The notes below the pieces were generated by a model. That model worked only from the letters and a program-made list of their open reading frames with translations, had not been told where the DNA came from and did no database searches. From a bacterium (GTDB taxonomy: Bacteria; Caldisericota; Caldisericia; Cryosericales; Cryosericaceae), in the NCBI GenBank assembly GCA_021373025.1, contig JAJFTL010000038.1:1-45525 (forward strand): a DNA stretch of 45,525 nt, written 5' to 3'. Positions 24,424 to 32,521 of the stretch are shown here, in pieces; within the stretch, counting starts at the first letter, position 1, and each line of letters begins with the position of its first letter. The translations under genes and the position numbers were made by a program.

Positions 24424-25740
24424 ATGGCGACCGCGATGACGTATGCCGCCGCCATGGTGAGCGATTGGTTTGGTGCCAAACACGCCGCCATGTCCCTCTT
24501 TGCACGGTCTCCGCGGTCTGACTATGCTGCCTGGTGGGGAGCCGTTGGACTTATGCAACGTGGCAAGGAAGAGGAGGCGCTGGGTCTCCTGATGCGTGTG
24601 CATGCCATGCATGCCGACTGGAAGCGTACCAAACGCCTTCTGGCAACGCTGTACCTCCGTCGTGACGCTGGAAAAGCCGTTCAACTCTACAGTCCCCCAA
24701 CGGGTATCTGGGAAGAGTTGACGCTCGGCGACTTGCTATACTTCTTCCTCCATCACGAGGACGAGGGCATACGGTGGTGGCGCCAGGCATATACAAAGGT
24801 CGACTGGAGCACGGCCCGTGAGCTGGACAATCCAGCACGACTCCTGCTAAAGAGGTTGTGCCGTGTCACCGATGATCCAGAACTGCTGGAGCAATTCGTG
24901 GAGCTGGACACCGATAACGTCCGCCAGCGCGACATTGTTGACTATGCGAATATTCTTGCCTCCCGCGGCGAACTAGACAAGGCTAGGGAAATGCTCGACC
25001 GCGGTTTGTACATCTATCGTGGGGATCCGGAATTAACGGCTTGCTGGGCAAGGCTCGGATTTGGTCAGCTTCCTGCCTACAGAGTGAAGTCATCAGGGAC
25101 ACCTGCTGTCCGGCACAATGTTTACACAGGACTGCTCACAGAGGCAACTGACCTTGCCGCGATCGTTGATAAGGTCCACGAGGAGTATCCAACGGGTATC
25201 ATTACGATCGCCAGCAGTGTGATGACGATGTGCGAGGGGACACTGCTGTGGATTGACACCTTCAAGCCATCCCGCCTGGCGCGTCTGCTGGGGCCATACA
25301 CGGGGCACGGAAATGGCGTCTTCGTGCATTGGTACAGTTATCCAAACGAGGCTGCATGGAAGGTACAGGCCTATATTGAGCTTGCCGGAACCTTTCGTGT
25401 TGTGCTTGGGACAGCTGCTACACTACTGGGAAGATTGCTGCACCACAAGGGGTGGTTCTACGCTGTCGTCGGGAGTGTGGCCAAGGCGGTTGACAGTGAC
25501 AAGGTCATGCCATACGATGCCTGCCTTGTACCGGGGCCGCTTGACGTACAGCGAAGTATCGCAGTGCTTGCCGCCAAGGGCGCACGCATCAGCGTCGTCG
25601 ATGTCAACGACGTGACTGGTGCCGAGGTTGTTGCCTCGACAGAGGGCATCGATGAGGATTGGCTCAGACGGTCGCTGGAAGACAATCCTGCGGGCAACGA
25701 TGACTCTATGACGCCTATCGTCGTGGTAATGCCACAGTGA
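24424..25740 (+). CDS. Helical-repeat-like N-terminus fused to CofE-like (F420:glutamate ligase-related) domain
   Basis: This 438-residue cytosolic protein has two parts. Residues 1 to about 215 are alpha-helical with TPR-like spacing (ALGLLMRVHAMHADW; YANILASRGELDKAREMLDRG). Residues 225-438 match by memory the CofE-related family of Firmicutes and Chloroflexi: PTGIITIASSVMTMCEG, HHKGWFYAVVGSVAKAVDS, ISVVDVNDVTG and a C-terminal DNPAGNDDSMTPIVVV. The usual family pattern is NPLGQ-x-x-x-x-TPI. CofE adds glutamate to coenzyme F420, but these relatives occur in organisms without F420 and their substrate is not known. The start is uncertain, as no clear ribosome site precedes ATG 24424. It lies six bases after a DegV gene. 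Confidence 0.65.
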   Translation: MATAMTYAAAMVSDWFGAKHAAMSLFARSPRSDYAAWWGAVGLMQRGKEEEALGLLMRVHAMHADWKRTKRLLATLYLRRDAGKAVQLYSPPTGIWEELTLGDLLYFFLHHEDEGIRWWRQAYTKVDWSTARELDNPARLLLKRLCRVTDDPELLEQFVELDTDNVRQRDIVDYANILASRGELDKAREMLDRGLYIYRGDPELTACWARLGFGQLPAYRVKSSGTPAVRHNVYTGLLTEATDLAAIVDKVHEEYPTGIITIASSVMTMCEGTLLWIDTFKPSRLARLLGPYTGHGNGVFVHWYSYPNEAAWKVQAYIELAGTFRVVLGTAATLLGRLLHHKGWFYAVVGSVAKAVDSDKVMPYDACLVPGPLDVQRSIAVLAAKGARISVVDVNDVTGAEVVASTEGIDEDWLRRSLEDNPAGNDDSMTPIVVVMPQ

Positions 25741-25814
25741 GCTGAGTCCCACAGGCGTAGGAAGAAAGGCGGGGGAGTCCTGTCCTTGTCTTATGTTTTG
25801 ATCTCAACCACGGG

Positions 25815-26324
25815 TTAATTAGCAGCTGGACTGCTTGGCAGAACGCCTGCGTAGACAGCAAGCTGAGTTGCTTCGGTCGTCGCGCCACTTGTCGCAATAG
25901 GAGTCACAACGAGGACGACGAGTGATCCCTTGATGTATCCTTCGGCGACAGACGTATCACCAAAGCCGTTGTTCTGAGCGTCTCCGATAAAGCCCTGCTG
26001 TCGAAGCCAGGTATCCACCCACACTGCATCATCGGACGTCGCTGGACTGGCTACGCTGACGACACCTGGCAGAGTGAGCTTGGTTGGAGTGTTCTGACCA
26101 TTCGCAACGTACCAGTCAAAACTGTTTGGTACGGCTATCGAGAATTTGAGATTGCTGTTGGCCTTCAAATCACTCAGGAGTTGGCGCGCCGGGGCAAGGT
26201 CTATTGCTGGAGTCTGCGTACCCGTTTGTTGCTGCCCTCCATGTCCAAGCATATACCATGCGACGCCTGCGGCAACAATCAGAACAGCGAGCAGGACGAC
26301 CAGTATCCTAATAACGGTCTTCAT
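25815..26324 (-). CDS. Small membrane-anchored extracytoplasmic protein, unknown
   Basis: The product has 169 residues from ATG 26324, which follows GGAGGTCCTGCTGT. An N-terminal helix (about residues 3-25) without a lipobox Cys anchors it. A Q/T-rich linker (32-40) leads to a domain of about 130 residues rich in beta-forming and small residues, with FSIAVPNSFDWYV and VWVDTWLRQQGFIGD. I recognise no family. A TACAAT box at 26363-26368 lies upstream. It is convergent with the CofE-like gene and divergent from the next one. Confidence 0.65.
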   Translation of the reverse strand: MKTVIRILVVLLAVLIVAAGVAWYMLGHGGQQQTGTQTPAIDLAPARQLLSDLKANSNLKFSIAVPNSFDWYVANGQNTPTKLTLPGVVSVASPATSDDAVWVDTWLRQQGFIGDAQNNGFGDTSVAEGYIKGSLVVLVVTPIATSGATTEATQLAVYAGVLPSSPAAN

Positions 26325-26362
26325 ACAGCAGGACCTCCATAATCTCATCAAGTCAATGATTC

Positions 26363-26389
26363 ATTGTACCACATCCGCCATTGCTTCAA
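26363..26389 (-). promoter_or_regulatory. Possible promoter of the small anchored protein
   Basis: On the minus strand TTGAAG (26389-26384) and TACAAT (26368-26363) are 15 bases apart. Shifting the -35 by one base gives GTTGAA with 16 bases. TACAAT recurs as the -10 of the other minus-strand promoters here. Confidence 0.4.
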
Positions 26390-26451
26390 CCCCGGAAAAG
26401 AGACGTTGTCTCAGGAGTCTTAGCTTGCGCACTTCAGCACGCACAAACCGG

Positions 26452-26479
26452 TTGAAGTTTTGGCAAGCCGAACTAGCAT
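26452..26479 (+). promoter_or_regulatory. Possible promoter of the unknown 219-residue protein
   Basis: TTGAAG (26452-26457), a 16-base spacer and TAGCAT (26474-26479) lie 38 bases before ATG 26518. The same TAGCAT -10 occurs in the promoter at 37303-37331. Confidence 0.35.
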
Positions 26480-26517
26480 TACTGTTGCGGGAACTTGTCA
26501 AGGATGGAGGCTGGTTC

Positions 26518-27177
26518 ATGCAGATAGAAATGGCGTGGCGCGATGAACGAGTCAACATATTCGCTCTGAGCGGTGTCAGTATGGGGATGCGCCTGGAGCC
26601 ACAGCTGTTCGTCTGCAAGAAGCGCCCTATCGGGCATCGGGGCCCATTTGTCCTGGATCCTCGCAAGGGTCGACCCCGGTTCCACTTGTCCCAGCTGGGC
26701 GCTGCAGCTCAGGAACAGGCCAGTAGAAGCGAGTTTCATCTCTCGTATGTAGCTGAAGTGGATACCTACTTGCATATCCCCGTTGACTACGGAGTCTTCG
26801 CCGGCTTGTGCGCCGAGGGCTGGTTTGCACTGTGGAGTCCATCTGCGCCGCTCTCATACTTCGAAGATTTGCAAGATGGTTACCTTGCGATGATGCGCGT
26901 CTCACGACTTGACGCGGAGATTCCCGAGGAAGTACTTGAGCATGGGCGAGCTGGTGCAAATTTCATCTATTATCTGGATCCACCTGTGACCGTGCAGAAG
27001 CTGTATCCTGTCCTGCGTCCCGATTTCTATGAGCGCCGCAAGAGCGAGCTCATGGCCTTCCTTTCTGACCACAGCTGGCTACTAGGCGAGGAATCTTCGA
27101 CAGCGTCACGAGAGCTCGAGACCGAAAGCCTGTTCGACGCCTGGGAGGTTCCCAGGATGCCCGCTCGAAGAACATAG
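26518..27177 (+). CDS. Hypothetical protein, 219 residues
   Basis: ATG 26518 is chosen because GGAGG lies seven bases upstream; a much longer open frame exists but crosses the promoter of the opposite gene. The protein has no signal peptide or membrane helix and looks cytosolic. Visible blocks are HLSYVAEVDTYLHIPVDYGV, EGWFALWSP, YLAMMRVSRLDAEIPEEV and FIYYLDPPV. The composition is that of a folded mixed alpha/beta protein. I do not recognise a family and see no catalytic motif. It is a single gene followed by a tandem repeat and the cupin gene. Confidence 0.6.
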   Translation: MQIEMAWRDERVNIFALSGVSMGMRLEPQLFVCKKRPIGHRGPFVLDPRKGRPRFHLSQLGAAAQEQASRSEFHLSYVAEVDTYLHIPVDYGVFAGLCAEGWFALWSPSAPLSYFEDLQDGYLAMMRVSRLDAEIPEEVLEHGRAGANFIYYLDPPVTVQKLYPVLRPDFYERRKSELMAFLSDHSWLLGEESSTASRELETESLFDAWEVPRMPARRT

Positions 27178-27235
27178 GATGTGACCGCATTGTCGCTTTG
27201 CGAGTTCACTTCCTTGTACAGATAGACGAGGTGAC

Positions 27236-27281
27236 CGTTACGGTAATGATTGTCGTCTCGTTACGGTAATGATTGTCGTCT
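27236..27281 (+). repeat. Exact tandem duplication of a 23-base unit
   Basis: Bases 27236-27258 and 27259-27281 are identical and adjacent. Each unit contains TTACGGTAA, a palindrome around G, and the first copy is part of a longer palindrome ACCGTTACGGT. It lies between the unknown protein and the cupin gene, about 110 bases before the cupin promoter. Confidence 0.9.
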
Positions 27282-27390
27282 GTGCCAAAGGGGCGCTCTC
27301 CCAGGAAGTGGCATGACTCACCATCCTACTCTGACGTTCAGCACTGCCACGAACAGACCATTGTCAAGGATCCTGTGTCATTTGCATCTT

Positions 27391-27419
27391 TTGCGAGAAG
27401 GGTGTCACTCTTGCATATT
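27391..27419 (+). promoter_or_regulatory. Possible promoter of the cupin gene
   Basis: TTGCGA (27391-27396), a 17-base spacer and CATATT (27414-27419) lie just before GGGAGGTG and ATG 27448. Confidence 0.35.
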
Positions 27420-27447
27420 CTGGAATCAAATCTCAGGGAGGTGTGGT

Positions 27448-27774
27448 ATGACGACTGAAGAATTGCAAGGTAAGCATGCACGACTTGTCGATCTGATTCA
27501 GGTACAGCCGGGGGCGGTCGTCAGCAAGACGCTCATCGAGCAACCGGCCGGGACGGTTACGCTGTTTGCATTTGACAAAGGACAAAGGCTGAGCGAGCAT
27601 ACGGCACCATTTGACGCTCTGGTCACCGCACTTGAGGGGCGGGTCGATATTGTACTGAACGGCGTTCGGCATCCTCTTGGCGCCGGTGACGCCATTGTCA
27701 TGCATGCAGGAGCTATCCATGCTGTCGATGCCGTGGAAGCGTGCATCTGGATGCTCATCATGATCCGATCCTGA
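27448..27774 (+). CDS. Small cupin-domain protein
   Basis: This 108-residue single-domain cupin has ATG 27448 after CAGGGAGGTGTGGT. The two cupin motifs are partly conserved. KGQRLSEHTAPFDALVTALEGR gives motif 1 with only one His of the usual metal set (HT-x-x-F), and HPLGAGDAIVMHAGAIHAV gives motif 2 with two His. Metal binding is therefore uncertain. Such small cupins are often sugar- or metal-binding enzymes or sensors of unknown substrate. The gene is 90 bases before PEP carboxykinase and may share transcription with it. Confidence 0.85.
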   Translation: MTTEELQGKHARLVDLIQVQPGAVVSKTLIEQPAGTVTLFAFDKGQRLSEHTAPFDALVTALEGRVDIVLNGVRHPLGAGDAIVMHAGAIHAVDAVEACIWMLIMIRS

Positions 27775-27865
27775 TCAGTGGGTCAAGCTGTGAGTTATCG
27801 CACAATGGTGTAGAATAGTCTCGTATAACTATGGCCTATGGGCCAACATCGATGGAGGTGTGTGC

Positions 27866-29758
27866 ATGGACGAAAACGTCGCCAGGTTCCTTGAGGAACG
27901 GCTCGGCACAGAGCAGTACACAAAGCTCAGCAAGATCTCAAACGGAAAGCTGTACGATTTTGTTGCCCAGTTCATCAAGTTGCTCGATCCAGCGAGCGTC
28001 TTTGTTTGTGACGATTCTCCTGAGGACCTCTCGTATATCAGCGAGAAGGCGATCCGTGATGGCGAAGAGCAGCGTCTGGCGATGAACGGCCACACCCTTC
28101 ACTTCGATTCTCCCCTGGATCAGGGCCGCGACAAGGAGCACACGAACATTCTGGTCGATCCCGGCGAGGAGATGGGACCCATGATTTCCACGCGTGACCG
28201 TACTGAGGGTCTCAAGGACATCGCTGAGGTCATGGACGGGATTATGCGGGGGCGTGAGATGCTGCTGATCTTCGCCACCCTTGGGCCGAATGGCTCGGAG
28301 TTTGCCATCCCTGGCGTTCAGCTTACCGACAGCCCATACGTTGCGCATTCGGAGAAGCTGTTGTACCGGCCTGGCTATGAAGAATTCATTCGTCAGGGTG
28401 AAAACGCCCGGTTCTTCAAATTCGTCCATTCCGAGGGTGAGCTGACCGAAAACAAGACAAGCAAGAATATCGACAAGCGCCGCATCTACATCGATCTCAA
28501 GGATGACATTGTTTACAGTGCCAACACACAGTATGCCGGCAATTCACTGGGCATGAAGAAGATGGCGATGCGTCTTGCCATCCACCGGGGGTCCCAGGAA
28601 GGCTGGCTGTGCGAGCACATGCTGGTCATGGGCATCCACGGGCCTCACGGGCGTGTCACCTACTTCACCGGAGCATTTCCCTCGATGTGCGGCAAGACCT
28701 CCACTGCCATGCTGGACGGCGAGAGCATCGTCGGAGATGACATCGCTTACCTTCGCAAGATTGATGGAGTGGTACGGGCTGTCAACTGTGAACATGGCAT
28801 GTTCGGCATCATTCTGGGTGTCAACAGCAAGGACGATCCCATCCAGTGGAAAGCGCTGCATGCGCCCGGCCATCAAGTCATCTTCAGCAACGTGCTCAGA
28901 ACGGATGACGGTGACGTGTACTGGGAAGGCAAGGATGTGGCAGTACCAGCGCACGGTATCAACTTCAAGGGCGAGTGGACTCCCGACACCGTTGACAAAG
29001 ATGGCAAACCGGTACCGGCCTCTCACCCGAATGCGCGCTTTACGTTGGGGCTCGAGATGCTCGAGAACTTGGACGCAAATGTCGATAATCCTGATGGTGT
29101 CGAAGTGGGCGCCTATGTCTATGGTGGCCGCGATTCAGACACATGGGTGCCGGTAGAGGAGTCCCTCGACTGGGCGCATGGTATTGTCGGGTTTGGGGCG
29201 TCAATAGAGTCTGAGACGACCGCAGCGACCATCGGCAAGGCTGGGGTGCGTCAGCACAACCCCATGTCGAACCTGGACTTTCTCTCCATTCCGCTGGGCA
29301 AGTATCTGCAGATCAATGTTGACTTTGCAGCGGGGGCAAAACGACTGCCCAGGATTTTTGGCGTCAACTACTTCCTCAAGAGCCGGGACGGCCAGTTCCT
29401 GAATGGCAAGAACGACAAGAAGGTCTGGTATAAATGGATGGAACTTCGCTGCAATGGGGATGTCGGAGCCATCAAGACTGCAACAGGCTGGATCCCGAAG
29501 TACGAGGATCTTGTGCCGCTGTTCAAGGACATTATCGGCCGCGAGTACCCGGAAGCAGAGTACGAGGCCGAGTTCTCACTCCGCATCCCCGAGAACCTGA
29601 GCAAGATCGACCGAGTGATCGAGAGCTGGAAAACGAGCACAAACGACACGCCCCAGGTCCTGTTCACTGAGCTCGAAGCCCAGCGCGCGCGTCTGCTGGA
29701 AGCTCAGAAAACCTTTGGTGATGAAGTCAAGCCCTCACAGTGGAACACCATCGGCTAG
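27866..29758 (+). CDS. pckG: Phosphoenolpyruvate carboxykinase (GTP)
   Basis: This 630-residue cytosolic enzyme interconverts oxaloacetate and PEP with GTP/GDP. It is the GTP-type enzyme, not the shorter ATP type. Residues 222-233 (YAGNSLGMKKM) bind substrate, FPSMCGKTSTAM (271-282) is the P-loop with the reactive Cys, and GDDIAYLRK (290-298) binds metal. FGVNYFLK and the C-terminal guanine-site region are present. ATG 27866 is chosen since GGAGGTG lies at 27854-27860; a GTG at 27860 overlaps it. With the PPi-type PFK it fits energy-saving fermentation, possibly in the PEP-to-oxaloacetate direction (inference). A strong terminator follows. Confidence 0.97.
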   Translation: MDENVARFLEERLGTEQYTKLSKISNGKLYDFVAQFIKLLDPASVFVCDDSPEDLSYISEKAIRDGEEQRLAMNGHTLHFDSPLDQGRDKEHTNILVDPGEEMGPMISTRDRTEGLKDIAEVMDGIMRGREMLLIFATLGPNGSEFAIPGVQLTDSPYVAHSEKLLYRPGYEEFIRQGENARFFKFVHSEGELTENKTSKNIDKRRIYIDLKDDIVYSANTQYAGNSLGMKKMAMRLAIHRGSQEGWLCEHMLVMGIHGPHGRVTYFTGAFPSMCGKTSTAMLDGESIVGDDIAYLRKIDGVVRAVNCEHGMFGIILGVNSKDDPIQWKALHAPGHQVIFSNVLRTDDGDVYWEGKDVAVPAHGINFKGEWTPDTVDKDGKPVPASHPNARFTLGLEMLENLDANVDNPDGVEVGAYVYGGRDSDTWVPVEESLDWAHGIVGFGASIESETTAATIGKAGVRQHNPMSNLDFLSIPLGKYLQINVDFAAGAKRLPRIFGVNYFLKSRDGQFLNGKNDKKVWYKWMELRCNGDVGAIKTATGWIPKYEDLVPLFKDIIGREYPEAEYEAEFSLRIPENLSKIDRVIESWKTSTNDTPQVLFTELEAQRARLLEAQKTFGDEVKPSQWNTIG

Positions 29759-29790
29759 GAAGTCGGCATACTCTCGGCAGCTAGAGTCTC

Positions 29791-29818
29791 AGCCCCCTCT
29801 TTCGGAGGGGGCTTTCGG
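29791..29818 (+). terminator. Intrinsic terminator after pckG
   Basis: AGCCCCCTC (29791-29799) pairs with GAGGGGGCT (29805-29813) around TTTCG and is followed by TTCGGTTT. It lies 33 bases after the pckG stop. Confidence 0.85.
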
Positions 29819-29872
29819 TTTAATGCCACCATACGTCCCGCAAACGGCACTACGCTCGCAGAGGATCGAATG

Positions 29873-30895
29873 CTAATCTTCGATCGTGGCCGCTGACCGT
29901 GGTGTCTCTGGCGATTGGAACGTCATGTCCTGGCCCGCCAATAGACTTCCATCCAGTGCCAATCGCACCAAACGGGCATGATACAGCGTTCCCGGCTTGA
30001 GTTCAGAGACCAATGCATCGACGTTATAGGCCATGTTTCCAAGAAGGGGACCCTGTTTGTCAGTAGCGTGGTCGTACCTCTCAGATTCGCCGTATTCAAA
30101 GAACCAGAGGGTGGGCTCGCCATCAGGCTTGATGGTCCCGTTGAGCACCGCTGACGTTGAGGTGACAGAGGAAGCAGCTAGCGTTGTCGCGAGGTCTGCG
30201 GACCCAGTCGATTGAGTCTGGGTCTCCGGAGCCATAGCTGGGAGTGAACTTCTGGTCGTCACTGCAGGTTGCGCTACAACGGCTGTTGTTGCAGGAGTTG
30301 CAGGCTTTGGTGTGACTGTGACGATGATCGGTGACTTGACGATATGGTAGTACTTGACGTACGTCCAGCCGCTGAACAACCAGGAAATCGTCGTCCTCAG
30401 CCGATCATAGGTGTGAGCATTGAAGAGGGGCTGGCCATTCGATTGCAGGGCGGAGATGAATGTAGCATGACGCAGGCCAAGCCAGTTGCCAAAGATAGCG
30501 ACATCGCCCGGTCGTAAGGCTGCAGGTGGACGCGCACTGGAGGAAGTTTTCCAGACGGTAGCCTTGAGTGTAGTCGTCAGATAGGCATCGAGACCGGTAC
30601 ATGTCGCGATGCTGCCCCTCTTGTCTGCCGAAGGACTCACGCGAAGATTGAGTCCGCCTGCGATGAGGCACTGAGAAACATAGTTGGCACAGTCATTAGA
30701 GCCATAGCTCTGGAATTTGGGATTACGCTTGTTCCACCATTGGTTGGCATACTGGACTGCCTTAAGAGGAGTATACGTTCCTGCGCTGACACCAGGAACA
30801 GGAAGAAGAACGACGTTGAATAACACCGCAAGGACAGTTGACCAGATTGCGATAGTTTGCTTGCGGCGCACTACATGGATGTTCAAGCCAGTCAT
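29873..30895 (-). CDS. Secreted Amidase_6-type protein with Fn3-like C-terminus
   Basis: The product has 340 residues from ATG 30895, which follows AAAGGAGTTGGCAC. A long signal peptide (about 1-38, ending PGVSA) is followed by an Amidase_6-like domain (40-185). The pattern is AVQYANQWW, then SNDCANYVSQCLIAGG with the likely catalytic Cys69, and LRHATFISAL with His143 as the likely general base. These papain-like domains are found in secreted amidases and peptidases acting on wall material. A proline/threonine linker (190-240) leads to a C-terminal Fn3-like domain (about 245-335, ending ARLVRLALDGSLLAG). The exact substrate is unknown. Confidence 0.78.
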   Translation of the reverse strand: MTGLNIHVVRRKQTIAIWSTVLAVLFNVVLLPVPGVSAGTYTPLKAVQYANQWWNKRNPKFQSYGSNDCANYVSQCLIAGGLNLRVSPSADKRGSIATCTGLDAYLTTTLKATVWKTSSSARPPAALRPGDVAIFGNWLGLRHATFISALQSNGQPLFNAHTYDRLRTTISWLFSGWTYVKYYHIVKSPIIVTVTPKPATPATTAVVAQPAVTTRSSLPAMAPETQTQSTGSADLATTLAASSVTSTSAVLNGTIKPDGEPTLWFFEYGESERYDHATDKQGPLLGNMAYNVDALVSELKPGTLYHARLVRLALDGSLLAGQDMTFQSPETPRSAATIED

Positions 30896-30968
30896 GTGCC
30901 AACTCCTTTCTTCCCGAAGTTCTGGTCCAGGACGGCCAGACGTGGGTACGTTTCCCGCCGCCAAACTC

Positions 30969-30997
30969 ATTAGACACCTCCCATTGTACCCTGTCAA
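30969..30997 (-). promoter_or_regulatory. Promoter of the Amidase_6 gene
   Basis: On the minus strand TTGACA (30997-30992), a 17-base spacer and TCTAAT (30974-30969) match the SigA consensus in 11 of 12 positions. The start site would be near 30962, about 65 bases before ATG 30895. Confidence 0.65.
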
Positions 30998-31029
30998 GGG
31001 CAGAGAGACATCACGCTCCCCCTCCGCCG

Positions 31030-32307
31030 CTAACGAAGCAGATGGCGAAGCGTATCACCCAGGAGCAGGAGGTTGAAGCCGCTGACGATGACCGCCGTTG
31101 TCCAGAGAAGAATACGATCGACCATCGTGTTGGCGTACTTGCCCATAATGCGAGGGTTTGACGTGAGCAGAATCTGGAGAATGATGGTCCACGGTAGCTG
31201 AATCGACAAGGCTACTTGGCTATAGATCAGCCCCTTGAATGGGTTGGTGACCAGCAGCGCAATTAGCAGAGCTCCGAGCAGTGTGGCAAGAATGCCCAGG
31301 CGCGTGTGATTGTCCGATGCATCATACGGTTCTGCAAACATGCCAGCCACGATGCTGCCCCCAGCCATGCCGGCGGTGACTGAAGATGAGAGCCCCGCCA
31401 TGAGCAGTGCTCCCCCGAAGATCGTGGCAGCCGCCGGACCAAGCATGGGTTTTAGCATGGCCTGAGCCTGTCCAAGTTCAGTGACAGCTGTTCCGCTGAC
31501 GAAGAAGGTAGCCGCTGCCAGGATGATCATGGAGCTGTTGATAGCCCAGCCGATGACCATGGAATTCAAGGTGTCCAGGAACTCAAAACGGAGCTGCTTC
31601 TCTATCACGTCGGTGCCCATTTTGTTTAGCTGGCGACTTTGAATGATCTCGCTGTGCAGGAACAGGTTATGGGGCATGACGACAGCACCGAGGACGCTCA
31701 TAACGACTGGAATGGAGCCAAGCGGTATGGCAGGCGTGACCCAGCCAGTTGCCGCTTGTGCCCAGGGGATACGTACGAGCGACAATTCGTACAGGAAAGA
31801 AAGCCCAATGAGTGAAACAAACGCAATAATGATTTTCTCGATACGACGGTAGCCGTTGGTGAGAAGGAGCCAGATCACTGCAGCTGAAACCAGAATGGCG
31901 CCGATGCGGAGTGGCAGCTTGAACAACAGGTTAAGACCGATGGCGGCCCCCATGATCTCGGCAAGAGCTGTTGCGATCGAAGCTGCAACCGCTGAACCGA
32001 GGACAAGACGGGAGAACGAGGGGCGCATGAACTTCGTAGCCGCTTCCGAAATGCACTGTCCTGTAACAATGCCAAGGTGTGCTGCGTTGTGCTGCAGAAG
32101 AATCAGCATCAGCGTTGACAGCGTCACCATCCAGAGCAGACGGTAGCCATACACAGAACCGGCTGCAACGTTTGAAGCCCAGTTCCCCGGATCAATGAAA
32201 CCCACAGTGACAAGAAATCCAGGCCCTATGTACTTGAGCAGTTCCAGCGCCTGAAGGCGCGGATTGTGATCCGTGAATGACTTCTGGACCCGTCTGTTCA
32301 GATTCAT
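31030..32307 (-). CDS. mntH: Mn2+/Fe2+ transporter, canonical Nramp
   Basis: This 425-residue inner-membrane Nramp protein has about 11 helices and imports Mn2+ or Fe2+ with protons. The TM1 metal motif is canonical, GFIDPGNW (D39-P-G-N42), and so is the TM6 motif VMPHNLFLHSE with its metal-binding Met. ATG 32307 lies only five bases after a TATACT -10 box, so the message is probably leaderless; no ribosome site precedes it. It is a single gene, divergent from the Cas6-type gene. Contrast the second Nramp at 38602-39879, which lacks both motifs. Confidence 0.95.
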   Translation of the reverse strand: MNLNRRVQKSFTDHNPRLQALELLKYIGPGFLVTVGFIDPGNWASNVAAGSVYGYRLLWMVTLSTLMLILLQHNAAHLGIVTGQCISEAATKFMRPSFSRLVLGSAVAASIATALAEIMGAAIGLNLLFKLPLRIGAILVSAAVIWLLLTNGYRRIEKIIIAFVSLIGLSFLYELSLVRIPWAQAATGWVTPAIPLGSIPVVMSVLGAVVMPHNLFLHSEIIQSRQLNKMGTDVIEKQLRFEFLDTLNSMVIGWAINSSMIILAAATFFVSGTAVTELGQAQAMLKPMLGPAAATIFGGALLMAGLSSSVTAGMAGGSIVAGMFAEPYDASDNHTRLGILATLLGALLIALLVTNPFKGLIYSQVALSIQLPWTIILQILLTSNPRIMGKYANTMVDRILLWTTAVIVSGFNLLLLGDTLRHLLR

Positions 32308-32312
32308 GTTTC

Positions 32313-32341
32313 AGTATACGAGAGCTAGCAATGTTACGCAA
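32313..32341 (-). promoter_or_regulatory. Promoter of mntH placed for a leaderless transcript
   Basis: On the minus strand TTGCGT (32341-32336), a 17-base spacer and TATACT (32318-32313) lie directly before the mntH ATG at 32307. The usual start site falls on or within one or two bases of the A of ATG. Confidence 0.6.
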
Positions 32342-32381
32342 GCTTCAGCAGTGCTGCTCCGGATTCCTCTTGAAACCGAGA

Positions 32382-32409
32382 TTGAATTACGCCCGACAAG
32401 CGATATAAT
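32382..32409 (+). promoter_or_regulatory. Promoter of the Cas6-type gene
   Basis: TTGAAT (32382-32387), a 16-base spacer and a perfect TATAAT (32404-32409) make this one of the strongest-looking promoters in the window. It implies a leader of about 105 bases before ATG 32522. I see no known leader element. Confidence 0.65.
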
Positions 32410-32521
32410 TACATGATCTACAGCAGGACATTCGAGCGAGTACCCCCAGTTGCGGGATGCGTCATGGCCAAAGTGGCTCACCTATCCGGTTGTCTGTTCT
32501 CTGAATTGAGTGGAGGTTGGT

